64,000 nt of DNA from Raphanus sativus (taxonomy: Eukaryota > Streptophyta > Magnoliopsida > Brassicales > Brassicaceae). The notes below the pieces were generated by a model that was given only the letters and a program-made list of their open reading frames with translations, did no database searches and was not told the origin of the DNA. The DNA is taken from NCBI RefSeq assembly GCF_000801105.2, contig NC_079518.1, forward strand, positions 25,214,800 through 25,278,799, written 5' to 3'. The position numbers and the translations under genes were made by a program. Positions 1 to 11,463 of this stretch are shown one piece after another (position 1 is the stretch's first letter; each line of letters opens with the position of its first letter).

Positions 1-1828
1 CCGGGTTGAACATCATAACAGTTGGACTGCTCAGTGAACGTCCCAAGTCCTTTAGGTGCCTTGAGGTTGTTTGAAGAATCAACCACTTGAATGTTCCTGA
101 AGTAACTTGCTTTGCTGAAGCCTTCTTCAGGGAACCTACCACTGCCCATTTGCGTTGAAGTGTGGTGGCCATCTGCTTGTGAGTTCACAACTTCCCCTCC
201 CCATTCAATCATTGACGCACTTTCTGTTAAGTAGGAGAAGAGGAAAGATGGCCAGTATCCTAAAACATAGCCGTTTCCAAATTGCATCCACCAGTGTCCC
301 TCTTTTGGATCCTGTGACAAAGATAACATAGTCAGGTTTGCTCATCTCTTTCTCAGTTCTCTTTATGGCTTTAACATACCTTCCAGATCAGAATGCTGAT
401 GTCATACTGCGAGTTACGGTAGCCAGAGACCGGAGAGATACTAGCTCCCATTGCTATGTCACTGTTTATTTGAATAAAACCAGAGCAAAGAAGATTGTAG
501 CAGCCAGTAGCTTGATATGCATCACTCTGCAAAAAAAGCAAAAAAATGTTAGCAAAAAAAAAAACACAGAAGCATTTGATTTAGACAGCTGTCTAAGTAA
601 CTTACAGTCCAGTAAGTGAAGAGTCTTGTGTTATTGTCACCATACAGATCCGGGCTTACCTGTAGTAAAGCAAACACAAATCATTAAACAGAACATGAGA
701 AACCAAAATCATATTTTTACCGTCACTAGAAGCTAAACTGAGTGTGTGTACCTGCCAACCAGCTTCGATGCTGTTAAGATCTTGTCCGAAAGAGCCACCA
801 AGAAGCCATATCTGCGACAGGCTGAACTCGTTCTGCTGCTGTATCTTTGGCTCCCACACATTAATAGTCGCTTTAGCTCCATAGTACTTATCCCCTTCCA
901 CATAAGCTATGGCATGCTACATTTTCAAGAAACCAAAAACAAAACTCAGATTCAAGAAAACAACAACAAAGACACAACCACACTTTGACTCTCACCTGGT
1001 GACCACTTTGGTTGATGAGGTCAGGTTCAGCAGATTTAGGCAAAGGGACAGTTCTATGCTTCTTCTTGCCATATCTTTTGACAGAACTTGCTCTCAAGAC
1101 ATCGTCCTCTTTAGTCCTCCTCATGGGAATGGTTCCTTCAGCGCATTTGCCATAACGATGCCATAACTGAGGGATATGGGGTTCCTTGTCTTTTGATTTA
1201 GTAGAGAAAGAAGACACTTTGTTGTCATCAAAGAGTCCCTCAGGATGGTAGTTAGGCTTCATCTAAAGGAAGTAACTTTAAACATCAGCACTTATTAAAA
1301 AAAAAATCCAAATCAAGTTATATATATATATGTAAACCTGAATCTTGTGATCTTTGAGGAAAGGATGATCAAAAGCTGGTTGCTTTGTGATAGGAACACA
1401 GTCAATGATATCACCATCTGGGCTCTGTTATCCAAAGTTAGAAACTTTCGTTAGAGGAACCATAAATCTTCGAGATTAAAATGTACTTAAAAACAAATAA
1501 ACAAATAGGTAAAAGAAAAATCATCATTGTGTTTGTGTAGCAGGAGGAGAGAGAAATCAAGAATCATCAGATTATGATAATTACTAAAATCAAATCCAAG
1601 CATTTAAAAGAAAGGAAATACTCAAAAAAAGAATAGATTTGCTTATTAAACCTGAATGCTCTTGACGGCAGGTTTGTTAAGCCTGTTCAGATGCTTCTTG
1701 ACTTCGAACTTCTGCTTAGATACGCCGGACCTTGCGGCGCAGGATAGAGAGAAGAAACCCCAAAGACATAAACACACTAAGAAGCCTCTACCTAACTTAT
1801 CCCTCCTAAGATGCTTCGCCGCTCCCAT
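1..1828 (-). CDS. Neprosin-family protein (DUF239/DUF4409), 3' end beyond window
   Basis: Seven exons can be joined in frame on the minus strand with GT-AG borders: 1652-1828, 1338-1424, 996-1262, 752-916, 606-659, 380-526 and 1-311 (open at the left edge). The protein starts [11 protein letters not shown] and has a hydrophobic signal peptide ([13 protein letters not shown]) ending near Cys-Ala-Ala. An in-frame ATG six codons upstream (1846) is an alternative start. The N-terminal third ([16 protein letters not shown], then QPAFDHP) matches the neprosin activation-peptide region. The later exons ([49 protein letters not shown]) match the neprosin domain. Family members are secreted; the pitcher-plant founder is a glutamic-class prolyl endopeptidase, but most plant paralogues have no assigned substrate. 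No stop or frameshift is seen. The reading frame is still open at base 1, inside the conserved EQSNCYDVQ end of the domain, so only a short C-terminus is missing. Probable counterpart: At1g55360 (from memory). Confidence 0.93.
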
Positions 1829-1839
1829 TGTATTCCTTT

Positions 1840-2120
1840 TAAGCACTGAAAAAGAAGCTTCGCCTCCTCTCTCTCTCTCTCTCGTTCGTCAACACAAACT
1901 CTGGAGCTTTTAGAAGAAAGAAAGAAAGAAACCCTAACGAACGAGATGAGCTTGGAACAATAATGTGGTTCGTTGGGACAAAGGCTTTGGAAGTGGTGGG
2001 TCTGGTTTTCTTTCTCGCAAGAATCCAACCACACAGCTCAAAATCCAAACTTTCTCTCTCTCCTCACCTCTCAAAGTAGCTTCTACTTTCACACACTCTC
2101 TCTCTCTCTCTCTTATCACT
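1840..2120 (-). promoter_or_regulatory. Pyrimidine-rich leader/promoter of neprosin gene
   Basis: Directly upstream of the neprosin start the plus strand has CT microsatellites (about 1866-1882 and 2097-2113) and CT-rich stretches, which are GA-rich on the coding strand. Such tracts are common in plant 5' leaders and core promoters. The region has no convincing TATA box that I could place, so the transcription start is not assigned. Several short open frames cross the microsatellites and are low-complexity artefacts. Confidence 0.4.
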
Positions 2121-2716
2121 TCACTTTCCCCTCTCCAATATCCTTTTTTAATTATTTTTACTCTCTCTAGAATTAGTCACAGTAAAATAATTTAATATTT
2201 CTCTTCTTTTTCTCTATTCACTTTTTCATTTTTTTCCTTTATGGCGAATATTCGCCTTTTACTAAATTTTTTTTTATTTTCTACATATATTGTTCTAAAT
2301 AAAGTGTATTAACTATTTGGCACACGATTTTTAAAAAAATGATACTCCACACACTTGAATATAGATATTACATGCTGAAAATGACACAAAACTAAAAGTA
2401 TTAATGGAAAATCAAAAAAAAAAATTGAAATAGTTTAGTAAAATGGTAAGAAAATAAGGAATCTGGTGGACAGTCCAAGAAAAATAATTTGAAATTTTAA
2501 AGAAGACAATGTGAAATGGTCAGAAGGGTTCAGAGCCAGATTGGCGTTTCATCCACGGTTAATAATAAGAATAATAATATTATTACTGATATAATTCGAA
2601 TTTCAATGATATCACTCATCACTAAGACAAAGATTCTTTATGCTCTAATCCTCTTCGCATGTTGCTCTGCATTATTTGTTTTTTTATATGATTATTTTTT
2701 GTTTTACACGACTGAT
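2121..2716. other. AT-rich intergenic DNA
   Basis: No supported gene. An 84-codon open frame at 2516-2770 on the plus strand encodes a peptide with one hydrophobic segment, but it has no recognisable homology. Its 3' end runs into the duplicated segment starting at 2717, so it is likely chance. Confidence 0.5.
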
Positions 2717-3118
2717 GTTAGTAATTTATATAATCCACCTCAATTTTCGTCAACGGTGAAAAGTGATTAACCGTAAATCAATGTGAAAACTGAAGAGTAG
2801 ATAAATTGAAAAACATGCATCACACTGTTTTTAATATAATGAGAACAAAAATTGTACTACCAAAGGAGTATTTGTTTTATAATTCGTTAATATTTGGACG
2901 ACTGCATGCCCTGGTCAAAGATATCTCTTTCTTTAATTATTTTTAACTGCATGCCCATAATTAGGATAAATGCAAATTTATTACAAATATCGATAGAAAA
3001 CAACTAAATTATAAAATTTATGCATAGTACGGAAATGAGAAAATTACAAGATTGATAATAAAAATGTTTATAAACATATATAGAGAATACTTTTCTTTGG
3101 GCAACATATAGAGAATAC
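2717..3118 (+). repeat. Direct duplication, copy 1
   Basis: This segment (from GTTAGTAATT through CCACCT, TTCGTCAACGGTGAAA, a block around GGAGTATTTG, and CATGCCC) recurs at 3721-4172 in the same orientation with many substitutions and small indels. It is not coding. The two copies flank a MITE at 3132-3690. Confidence 0.75.
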
Positions 3119-3131
3119 TAGAAGGAAGCCA

Positions 3132-3690
3132 TGTTCGAAACTACGCTAGGCGCTAGTCGGGCGGCGAGTCCGGGCCTAGCGAGTTACCGAAAAATTGAGA
3201 AGTACTCGGAGATTATGCTGGGCTTAGTTTTAAATACAATTTAATATATTTATAATATGTTTAGTTAATTTTAAATATGATGACACAAGTTCTTATACAT
3301 AATTATAACTTTTTAGATAATTTTTTGAAACGATCTCCTTTCAATTTATCGAACATTTAGATTTAGGCGTGTTTGATACGAGAAAATCTCTAATGTAGTA
3401 TATATGTGTTTGTTTTGGGTTAGATAACTAATTGTAACTATTTAGTAATCAATAATTATACAAATCTGTCAATAATGAGTAAAAATAATCAATCGTATTT
3501 CAGGTTAAAAAAAAAAAAACTTAGGCGGTCAACACGGGATTAGGCGGGAATTAGGCGATCAACGCGGAAATTAGGCGGTCAAACGCGGATCAACGCCTGG
3601 CTTCACCGATTTGGCCCAACTCGTCGCGGCCACCTATCGAATAGCGCCCAGGCGGCCGTCTAGGCGGTTAGGCGGCCGCGTTTTTGAACA
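3132..3690. mobile_element. GC-rich TIR MITE (TAGGCGG family)
   Basis: The left end reads TGTTCGAAACTACGCTAGGC and the right end, read inward on the other strand, TGTTCAAAAACGCGGCCGCC, so the ends form imperfect GC-rich terminal inverted repeats. The interior is AT-rich except for subterminal TTAGGCGGTCAA repeats near 3521-3600. There is no coding capacity. A clear target-site duplication is not visible, so superfamily is not assigned. Confidence 0.6.
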
Positions 3691-3720
3691 GGGGAAGGGA
3701 GTTCTTAACTCTAGACTGCT

Positions 3721-4172
3721 GTTAGTAATTGAGTAAGAAATTTATATAATCCACCTCCATTTTCGTCAACGGTGAAAGTGATTAACCGTAAAAAACAATG
3801 TGAACACTGGAAAAGTAATACAAAATACATAGAAATTGAATAACATCACACAGGGATTTTGATATAATGAGAACAAAATTGTACTGCGGAAGGAGTATTT
3901 GTGTTTTTTCTTTTTCATTTTGAAAAACGGAGTATGTGTTTTATAATTCGTTAAAATGTGGTAGACTAGACTACATGCCCTGGTCAAAGCTATCCCATAA
4001 TGTATTTGTTTTTAACTTGCATGCCCATAATTAGGGTAAATGCAAATTTCCATTATAACATTATGTTTAGTAATTAGTATTGTATGAATTGTGATATTTT
4101 CAGCTTTGTGTAGTACGGAGATGGGAATGTTTACTAAGAAAAATGTTTATAAAATATATCTAGAAAATAGAA
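3721..4172 (+). repeat. Direct duplication, copy 2
   Basis: Second copy of the segment at 2717-3118, carrying the same ordered blocks (ATATAATCCACCT, TTTTCGTCAACGGTGAAA, GGTCAAAG, GCATGCCCATAATTAGG) with extra short insertions. Divergence between copies suggests an old duplication. Confidence 0.75.
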
Positions 4173-4234
4173 GAGTGTTATGGAGGTAGACAAAACGAGA
4201 AGAAGAGTGTTATGGAGAAAAACTTTACATACAG

Positions 4235-4930
4235 GAGCATCTCTAAAAGACACTCTATAACTTCATATTTGAAGTTTTTTGTTCTTCAAAAGGAAACTTC
4301 AAAACTTCAAATTTGAAGTTTTTAGTAGTGAAACTTCAAATATAGAGTATCATTACTCAAAACTTCAAATTTGAAGTTTCACATTTTTATTTGCATTTTG
4401 GTCCTTACAACGATATTTTATGATTCTTAAATATTTTGTTGTTTATTATTTTAATCTTAAAAAGTCATATTTTATAATATTTCATATTTGTTTTCATATA
4501 TTTTAGTTTTACACATAAAACTAAACAAAAACCTTAAAATAAGAAGTTTTAAGGTTTAAAAACATTTTTAGATTTCAAATATGAAGTTTTAAAAACATCT
4601 TTAAATTTTAAATATGAAATTTTGCAAGCTTCAAAATGTAGTGTCTTTTTCTTGTAGTTTATTATTTGGTTATGTATTTATATTTACAATTTACATATTT
4701 ACTGTAAGATTTTATTAATTAATATTAATGTGTTATTTTTATATATGTGCTACTTATTTAATAAGTTTTATAGATTTATATTAATTATAACAAATATATA
4801 GACTATAGTGTAAAATACAAATATTTTTGAAGTTAGGTTTGAAGTTTTTTTTTTGAGAAGAACATATTGAAACTTCAAATTTAGAGTTTTGCAAACTCTA
4901 AAATAGAGAGTTCTTTTGGAAATGTTCTAA
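4235..4930. mobile_element. GAGCATC-type MITE with AACTTCAAATTTGAAGTT palindromes
   Basis: The left end GAGCATCTCTAAAAGACACT and the right end, read on the other strand, GAACATTTCCAAAAGAACTC form imperfect inverted repeats. Inside, the palindrome AACTTCAAATTTGAAGTT and variants recur at about 4260-4380, 4560-4620 and 4850-4890. No open frame. This layout fits the abundant GAGCATC non-autonomous DNA elements of Brassicaceae. Confidence 0.55.
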
Positions 4931-6129
4931 GGGTATTATGGTAGTTCCGGTATAACTGAAGAACCTACCGTTAAAAGTTCCAATTAACGCCGTTTAAGTT
5001 TTAACAACCCTCAGCTACAGTCATCATAGATTCGGATATGTCACTGCCATTAACTGGAAAAGCTTGCCAATAGAGATCACACGTGTTGTAACCAAAAGCC
5101 ACTCGTGAGAGAAGTTGTAATCACTCACCGTACGCGTATGTCACTCCCGTGAGCCCATGACTGGACGCACAGATCAAGGAGAAGGGTAAAATCGGAATAA
5201 GGTAATAAGTGGCCAAACGGTCAAAAAAGTGAATAATAATAGTAATGGTATCCAATGCGAAGGAAGGAAGTTCATTTTTTTTTTTGGAAGTTCAATTTTT
5301 CATTTTAAAAATCAAAGAAACAAAACATTAACAGATTTTACTTATGCACTTTCAATCAATTTTTTTACCTTCGTTTTACTAATAACAGGGTCTAGAATTT
5401 ACTGATGCCCATAAATCTAGACGACCATTTCAATAAAAGTGATTGGATTCTTGTCGGTGATTGTTTTTTTTGTGCGATTCACCATAAGCAAAGGGTTGAG
5501 ATTTGAGATATGCATTCAATTCAATTATTATACAAAACATGAACGAGCAAAAAAGTATATTATGCATATAATGGATGATATGGACAAAATTCCACTGGGT
5601 AGCCACCCAAAACTTGTCTTTATCATTTATTTTTATAATTGCCTATTCAATTTAAAAAATGTACATTTTGATGTTGTAGCTTCTGCGCCCACTTGAGCGA
5701 AAGTCCAAAAACAAGAGTGAGCAGTGTCATCGATAATCGCTGTTAGGTCACGATATCACAAACACGTATTTGTCTATATAATGCAATATTTATGCCATTA
5801 TGCATCCACATGGCGCATTGACGTCATGTTATGAGATTATATTGGTTTCACATGTAGGCAATTCTTTATATATGTTTTAAAGTTCTACTTGAAGGAAGAC
5901 TGATAGATCCCACATTAAGCCCAACTGACTTCGTTTTGGTGACTTGGTGTTATGTTTTAAGAGTTGTTATAGAAAAACTTGTATCAACGGAACTTTTATC
6001 GAATTATCCCACAAGTGTTGTTAATCATGATTTCAATGGTAGTTGGACGATTCGAAGTGTACTGGATTCTAGTTTTAATAAATGAAAATCTATTTTCCAA
6101 TCGCTTTTCAAACCATTAGTCCCGTTTTT
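4931..6129. other. Intergenic DNA, no gene recognised
   Basis: Mostly AT-rich. A somewhat more GC-balanced block at 4960-5220 holds a CACGTG palindrome (G-box core) near 5080 and looks promoter-like, but no gene can be attached to it. The 85-codon frame at 5439-5696 has no recognisable domain and is not called. Confidence 0.5.
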
Positions 6130-6144
6130 TTTTTGAGATAGGAT

Positions 6145-6978
6145 TTTTTTTTTCCATCATGAAGTATTATATTAAAGCCCAAAAGGCCAGAAGAAACAAC
6201 ATTACAACAAGGCCCGAAAGAACAGAGCCCAAACCAAAATAACAAACACACAGACCCATTAGCCATCGAAAATCCAAGCCCAAGTGAAAATAAGTGATCC
6301 ACGCATCACCATCATCGCCTCCACGTGTCGAGACCGACCACCAGAGAGACGCGTGTTGCAACATGCAGAATCATCATCTCCACCGACTGGAAAACGCCGC
6401 CGGGACCGCTGCCCAAAACTCCATCGGAAACACGAGCCACCGATTTCAAATCCAAAAGAAGCTCGTCGCTGATTCATCAAGACCCAGAAACTCCGGATTC
6501 TACCGGGACACCAGCAGGATCACCGAAAGCCGTTCCCAACGACTGTATTGGGAATATCGGGATTCGGGATCAATACATAACCGCCGCAGCTTCGGATAGT
6601 ATCAGTCGAAGAACTCGACAACTCACCCGAACTCGGCCACCAAACACAACGCGACCACTCCAACCCAGCTTGAGCACTTCCATGGAAACGAAAGCCGGCG
6701 ACCACCACCGAAAAGGAAACGGCGCGGCCCCAGAGTATAAACGCCAGATATCCATCGGACGAAAGATGCGATACTGGAAGCTAAAGACCGAACAAAGCGG
6801 CTCAACGGAAACCACTATGCCGGGAAAGAAAGAAAAACAAAGCGGAAAGAAAAGATTAAAACAGAGCCGGACCGACGGTGGCCGCGGTGGCCCACACCAT
6901 CGGCCAGAATCGATATTCACGGCGGTGTACTTCTAGAGAGAGATCAGAGCCTTTTCTAGAGAGAGAAAAGGAAAAGCC
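6145..6978 (-). mobile_element. Non-autonomous poly(A) retroposon with 15-bp TSD
   Basis: On the minus strand this 834-bp block starts within CT/GA-rich sequence (CTCTCTCTAGAAGT near 6935) and ends in a poly(A) run (poly-T at 6145-6153 on the plus strand). It is flanked by 15-bp direct repeats, TTTTTGAGATAGGAT at 6130-6144 and TTTTTGGGATAGGAT at 6979-6993, differing by one base. That is the signature of LINE-mediated retroposition. The interior is unusually GC-rich for the region. Open frames exist on both strands (6325-6936 plus, 6570-6920 minus), but none has a known domain. The start resembles 5' leaders of Brassicaceae L1 LINEs, so it may be a LINE derivative lacking ORF2. Confidence 0.75.
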
Positions 6979-6993
6979 TTTTTGGGATAGGAT

Positions 6994-8530
6994 ATGATGA
7001 AAAGAGTAGCATATGATGAATTATAAAAGATTTGTTGATTAATGCATGCATGCATGAGAAAGAAGGTGGAACCACAAGCTTTATACTCTTTTTTAGAGTT
7101 TTTCCTTAGACCATTCCATTATTGCATTCATTATGCAAACTTTATAAACTTTTAACAAATCAAGATTCTCTTTTTATGTGTATAAATTGTCGAGAAAATA
7201 GTTCACGAAAAACGGAAATATTTGAAATGATGGGTAAAAGGTTTATTACATAAAGTGTCATCATCTGTGGTTTGTAGAGCATTTCAATTGGTTTTTAGGT
7301 TTTAATAATTTTTAAAAATAATATGCGAGGAGAATATTTTGAATAAGAAACTCCTAAATACTGATAATATACTTTCTTAACCTATATTGATTTAAAGAGA
7401 TTAATTTAGTTTCCTATTGAATATTAGAACTTAATTAAATAACTTAATAATATGAAAATGGAAATATTAGCTTAATAAATTAAGAGTTTAATTTAGTTTC
7501 CTATTTAACAAATTCACCTGAGTACCAAGCACAGATTTCAAAGAATTGGAAAGCTATATGCATACATGTGTATTATTAAAAGATTTGTGTTTCTATATGT
7601 AAAGACACAGTCAAGATGTATGTATAACATGATTGGACATGATCATGTGAATGGATGTAAGCTTTTGTCTTCGGGGAAAGACTGTTCAGACATGTGACTT
7701 TTATCTTCATCTTCTTTTTCCTGGTGAATCACAGACACTTATGCAAAAGATGGAACTTTTGAATCCAATTTTGACTTGTTACTATCTTTGACACAAAATG
7801 TCAAGCGTATGTTCATATATTTTTGTTATTTCACACTAAAAGTCATGCATTGGGTGATTATTACATTTCAATTTTACACCACGAAGAAAATGTGTTTTAA
7901 AAAAAAAATTATCTAAACGAAATCAAAGTACTGACCAAAAAATGTAAACTCTTAACAAAATAAAAGAGGCAAATATGGGTCATATCTGGACAAACATCCT
8001 TCATGCTCTAACTTACATTTAAAATTTTCAAACATGTTGGGCTAAAGTCTAAACACAATCAATTGAAACCGGCCCATATGGAAGATCTCATTGCCTGTGG
8101 TATTACTGATTCATCAAAAATAGATACAGAAACCAGAAGCTGTGATCTGATTTAGAATAGCCTTGCATCTCTATAAAATATCAAACTTTCTGGAAAGTAT
8201 TAATACTAGGGATAAGGTATCTCACATCGAAAATTTAAATGAACCTTAAATAGTATATAAATGGTTAGGACCAATTCACTTATCACCAATTAATTTTAAA
8301 TTAGAAGTTCATAATAAATCTAAATTTTCTGTTCGAAAATTTGTTATACACTATCTATGCGGGCAATCACGGACCTAGTGAATATTGAAAATCGGAAAAA
8401 TTCAAAGAGTACGTGGGGAGTCATTTTAATAGATTATTAATTTAATATATAAAAATATAGTTTACCAAATTAAATCATATATAATAATTTTGTTTTTCAT
8501 TCATATATGTGATATTTATGCATGTATCAT
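6994..8530. other. AT-rich intergenic DNA
   Basis: No gene seen. A short TGCATGCATGCATGA run lies near 7042. A stretch at 8214-8340 (TCTCACATCG, then TATATAAATGGTTAGGACC) resembles promoter segments seen in plant retrotransposon LTRs, but no partner LTR was found. Confidence 0.45.
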
Positions 8531-8572
8531 GGTCTAAACTAGAGAATGAGCAAAAGTAAAAAATAAAAAAAT

Positions 8573-8690
8573 CCAACAAATATATAAATTATTAGTCTTT
8601 TGAGAGTCCCTCTGAATCAATGGTCTTGGGGAAAAAACAAAAATCTCACGTCTATAATTCCAGCAAATATATAAATTATTAGTCTTGCAT
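8573..8690 (+). repeat. Short direct repeat CAAATATATAAATTATTAGT
   Basis: The block CAAATATATAAATTATTAGTCTT occurs at about 8576 and again at about 8662, separated by roughly 86 bases. It lies just downstream of the candidate gene at 8852-9166. Confidence 0.6.
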
Positions 8691-8851
8691 ATCTGTTTTT
8701 TTTGTATTTTGCATATCCAAGTGTAACAATTTACAGTGTCTGAAGAAAAAAAAAACAAGAAAAAGATTGTAACAGTTTCAAGAAACAGAGGCATCCCCTT
8801 ATCATACAGCTCAGAAAAGGTATAGAAAGGATTTAAAAAGTCAGCAAAATG

Positions 8852-9166
8852 TCAATATGAATGGGAGTAGTGATTATGATAGTCAGTAAACGAAGAAGAA
8901 GCAGATTGAGATTCGTAGGTGTAGGAGTAGAAGGAATCATCAGGAGGGAGGCACATGAAAGTCCATAAACAGAGAACCAGACGACTCAACTGATACATCG
9001 GGTAACAAAACGCCATGTCCATAAGCTGCTCTGTATTGATCCTCTGCGACGTCGGAACCCTCCACATCAACTGCCACGTGTCGGTGGAGATGTCTGCTAC
9101 AGCCACAACCACCGCACTGTTGAAAACCATAACCACTTCTTTCTCTCCCTCTTTCGGTGCCACCAA
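8852..9166 (-). CDS. Possible small protein, 104 aa, unknown
   Basis: An open frame on the minus strand starts MVAPKEGEKEVV and ends with a Ser/Tyr/His-rich tail (SSSFTDYHNHYSHSY). The middle has the residues TDTWQLMWRVP and then a hydrophobic stretch, QLSRLVLCLWTFMCLPP, that could be a membrane segment or buried helix. Composition is protein-like, not AT-biased as in neighbouring spurious frames, and a clear coding block coincides with locally raised GC. I do not recognise the family. No intron is obvious and upstream exons cannot be excluded. It could also be a decayed last exon of a larger gene. Confidence 0.45.
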   Translation of the reverse strand: MVAPKEGEKEVVMVFNSAVVVAVADISTDTWQLMWRVPTSQRINTEQLMDMAFCYPMYQLSRLVLCLWTFMCLPPDDSFYSYTYESQSASSSFTDYHNHYSHSY

Positions 9167-9608
9167 ATCTGTGGTCGTTTATTTGACTTGAACGTTTCGT
9201 GCGTTGAAAGTCTTTAAATGTTCCTTTTTGCAAGTTGAGCGTCTTTTTATTATATAGAAACGTGTGTTTGTTATATAAGTTGAGTGTTTTTATTACAATC
9301 CTAAAGTCCAAAGTCAAAAAACTTTTGAGACAAGCTAGCTAGGTCTCGTAGTTTAGGGTTTGTGTCTTACTATAAGCCCAACCCATTACTCGTCACATGT
9401 TCGGCACTGAAGTCTGAAGCAGCAATGGTTCATTCATATTAAGGGCAAAGAAGATAAGGCCTTTGTGATATTTACTCTTAAACGTTTTCTGAGCTGGAAC
9501 AATGGCTCTGCCTCATTCCACTATTGTTTACGTATTATTCCTCTTCCTTTGAGTAGATATTTTAGATTCTGAAGAAAAAAAAAACAGAATCTACCCTCTA
9601 CGATAATC

Positions 9609-9987
9609 AGAAATAGTTAAGGTCTTATCTTGTGGCAAACAACCACTTACGCGGTGCAGCCCATGCCCATCTCCGGCACGCGCATGCCTAGTAAAGTTGC
9701 TAGTGTCATCGACGGGAAGGTTTACCTGATCGGTGATTCATTTTGTCATTTTGAGGATGAAAGTGGGTCGTGGGAAGCGTGGAGGAAGGCAATGATGATG
9801 CTTGATGCTGAAGGCAAGTGGGAGTTGACCGATGTGTTAAACTCTAAGGAGTGCGAGGGTGTGTGAGTGGTGGTTGATGATGTCCTGTACTATCGTGATT
9901 GTTCCGGGAAGGAGTTGAGTGTGTTTGATCCAAAGCAGAGCTGTTGGAGTGTTGTCAACGGTTTGGAAGATTTTTTGATATTTCACA
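9609..9987 (+). pseudogene. F-box/kelch-repeat protein fragment
   Basis: Translation from about 9630 gives two kelch-like motifs: PISGTRMPSKVASVIDGKVY followed by LIGD, and, after a tryptophan-rich linker (GSWEAWRKAMMMLDAEGKW), [20 protein letters not shown] then [11 protein letters not shown]. This order is typical of the plant F-box/kelch family, whose members are SCF substrate receptors. An in-frame stop (TGA at 9864-9866) sits between the two motifs (CEGV-stop-VVVDD), and no F-box or further kelch blades are found on either side. The similarity ends abruptly near 9985 in AT-rich DNA. Treated as a remnant. Confidence 0.7.
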
Positions 9988-11210
9988 TTAAAATATAATT
10001 TAATTAGATTCCATATTTTAATAATAAAAACATAAAATAATATATATTTATATATTATAAATACAAATTTATCTTTATTGTTTCGAAGTAAATAAATAAT
10101 AAATCATATATTAATTTATGATAATTTATATATGCTCTATCAATCACATTATTAAATATATAAATTAAAGCATACAATTTTTTGATAAAATAAAAATAAA
10201 ACATACAGTACAACTTATGCAAAATACTGTTTCTGAAGCATATTCTTATTGTTTTGTCGTCAGTTTTACCGATCAAACCTTCAGATGTTTTACAAGGAAT
10301 CAAAGAAAAATGAAATATGAGTTAACAGTTACATGAAAACCTTTAAAAACACACACACGTATTATTTGTTTTAATTTGATTGGAAATGTTGAAATACCAA
10401 AGAAGATCAGGAATGTGCTTTCCTTTACAGGGACTTGAGAAGGATCGAAGAGAATGGTGTTGGAACTATTTTTTTAGCAATCTATTCATATGCTAAAAAT
10501 AGAGTTAGTGTGAATGAGAAATGGAGGTCTAATGTGTGTGATTTGAGAAACTTGTATAAAGTTACAAATATACACATTAGATATTTGGATTTGGGTTTTG
10601 ATTTGTTAGTTAGACTTCATGTTCATTAACTTAATCATATAAACCAAATATATGTGATCTTTTATATTGATAAAATATAAAAAAGAAATCCATTTAAAGT
10701 ATATTATTTTGTTTGAATGAGTCAAATAATAATAATTATACTCTTTAATATTTTGGTCAAAATGTGAAATGAATTCACATAATAATGACAAGAAATAAAT
10801 ACTCCATTAGTGCACCATGGGAGGTTTCATTTTATGTTGAAAATGAAACTTGTGCTTCTCATTATTTTCTATATAAAGCCTCATGGCAATGAAGAAAAAT
10901 ATACACATCAAATACCAAAAGAAAAACCACATTCTCCTATATTGGATAGTTATGTTAGAATTTATTTTTTCTTTGTGTCTGAGAGTACAACACAAAACTA
11001 GTTTCGTCAGGCTTCTGATAGAGTGACGCAAATTCAGAAGATTGTTTGCAGTTGTATCCTGGGACTCATTACGTTATCGAACCGTCGCACTACGGGACAT
11101 ATTTTGAGTTAAGGAAAGAGATAATATCCCGCCTCTGCAGTTGTATCATCCTTTTCTTACTCTTTGATATAATTTTATTATTTTTATTCTTTACAATATT
11201 CAGTAATCCG
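9988..11210. other. AT-rich DNA, no gene recognised
   Basis: Contains only short AT-driven open frames. At 11000-11140 the base composition becomes gene-like (ATCCTGGGACTCATTACG), but no frame gives a recognisable domain. It may be exon debris or the 3' flank of the isoamylase fragment. Confidence 0.4.
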
Positions 11211-11463
11211 TAAGAATTAAAATACGGTTCTATCAAATGGAGCCATATTGTATTTGTCAGCCAAACCTGCCACACCTTCCCTTACAAAATCATCTGGTGA
11301 CTCGAGGTTTGTGTCAGCCTGCAAAACAAGAAAATTGATTTGGTCATGGAGTCAGAGAACCAAATAAGATGAAAGAAAAAAAACACTTACCACGCGGAAC
11401 CATTGTTCTCCCGTAGGTGGCAGTGGGAGATGAGGATTGACCCAAAAATTATGGGCGTTCAAA

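Noticed and set aside
2516..2770. 84-codon membrane-like peptide
   Set aside because: No homology, AT-rich, and its end runs into a duplicated non-coding segment whose other copy does not keep the frame.
5439..5696. 85-codon frame
   Set aside because: No recognisable domain, AT-driven codons, no splice or promoter context.
6325..6936. 203-codon frame as a protein gene
   Set aside because: It is antisense to a poly(A) retroposon with a target duplication; composition is driven by GC content and no domain is recognisable.
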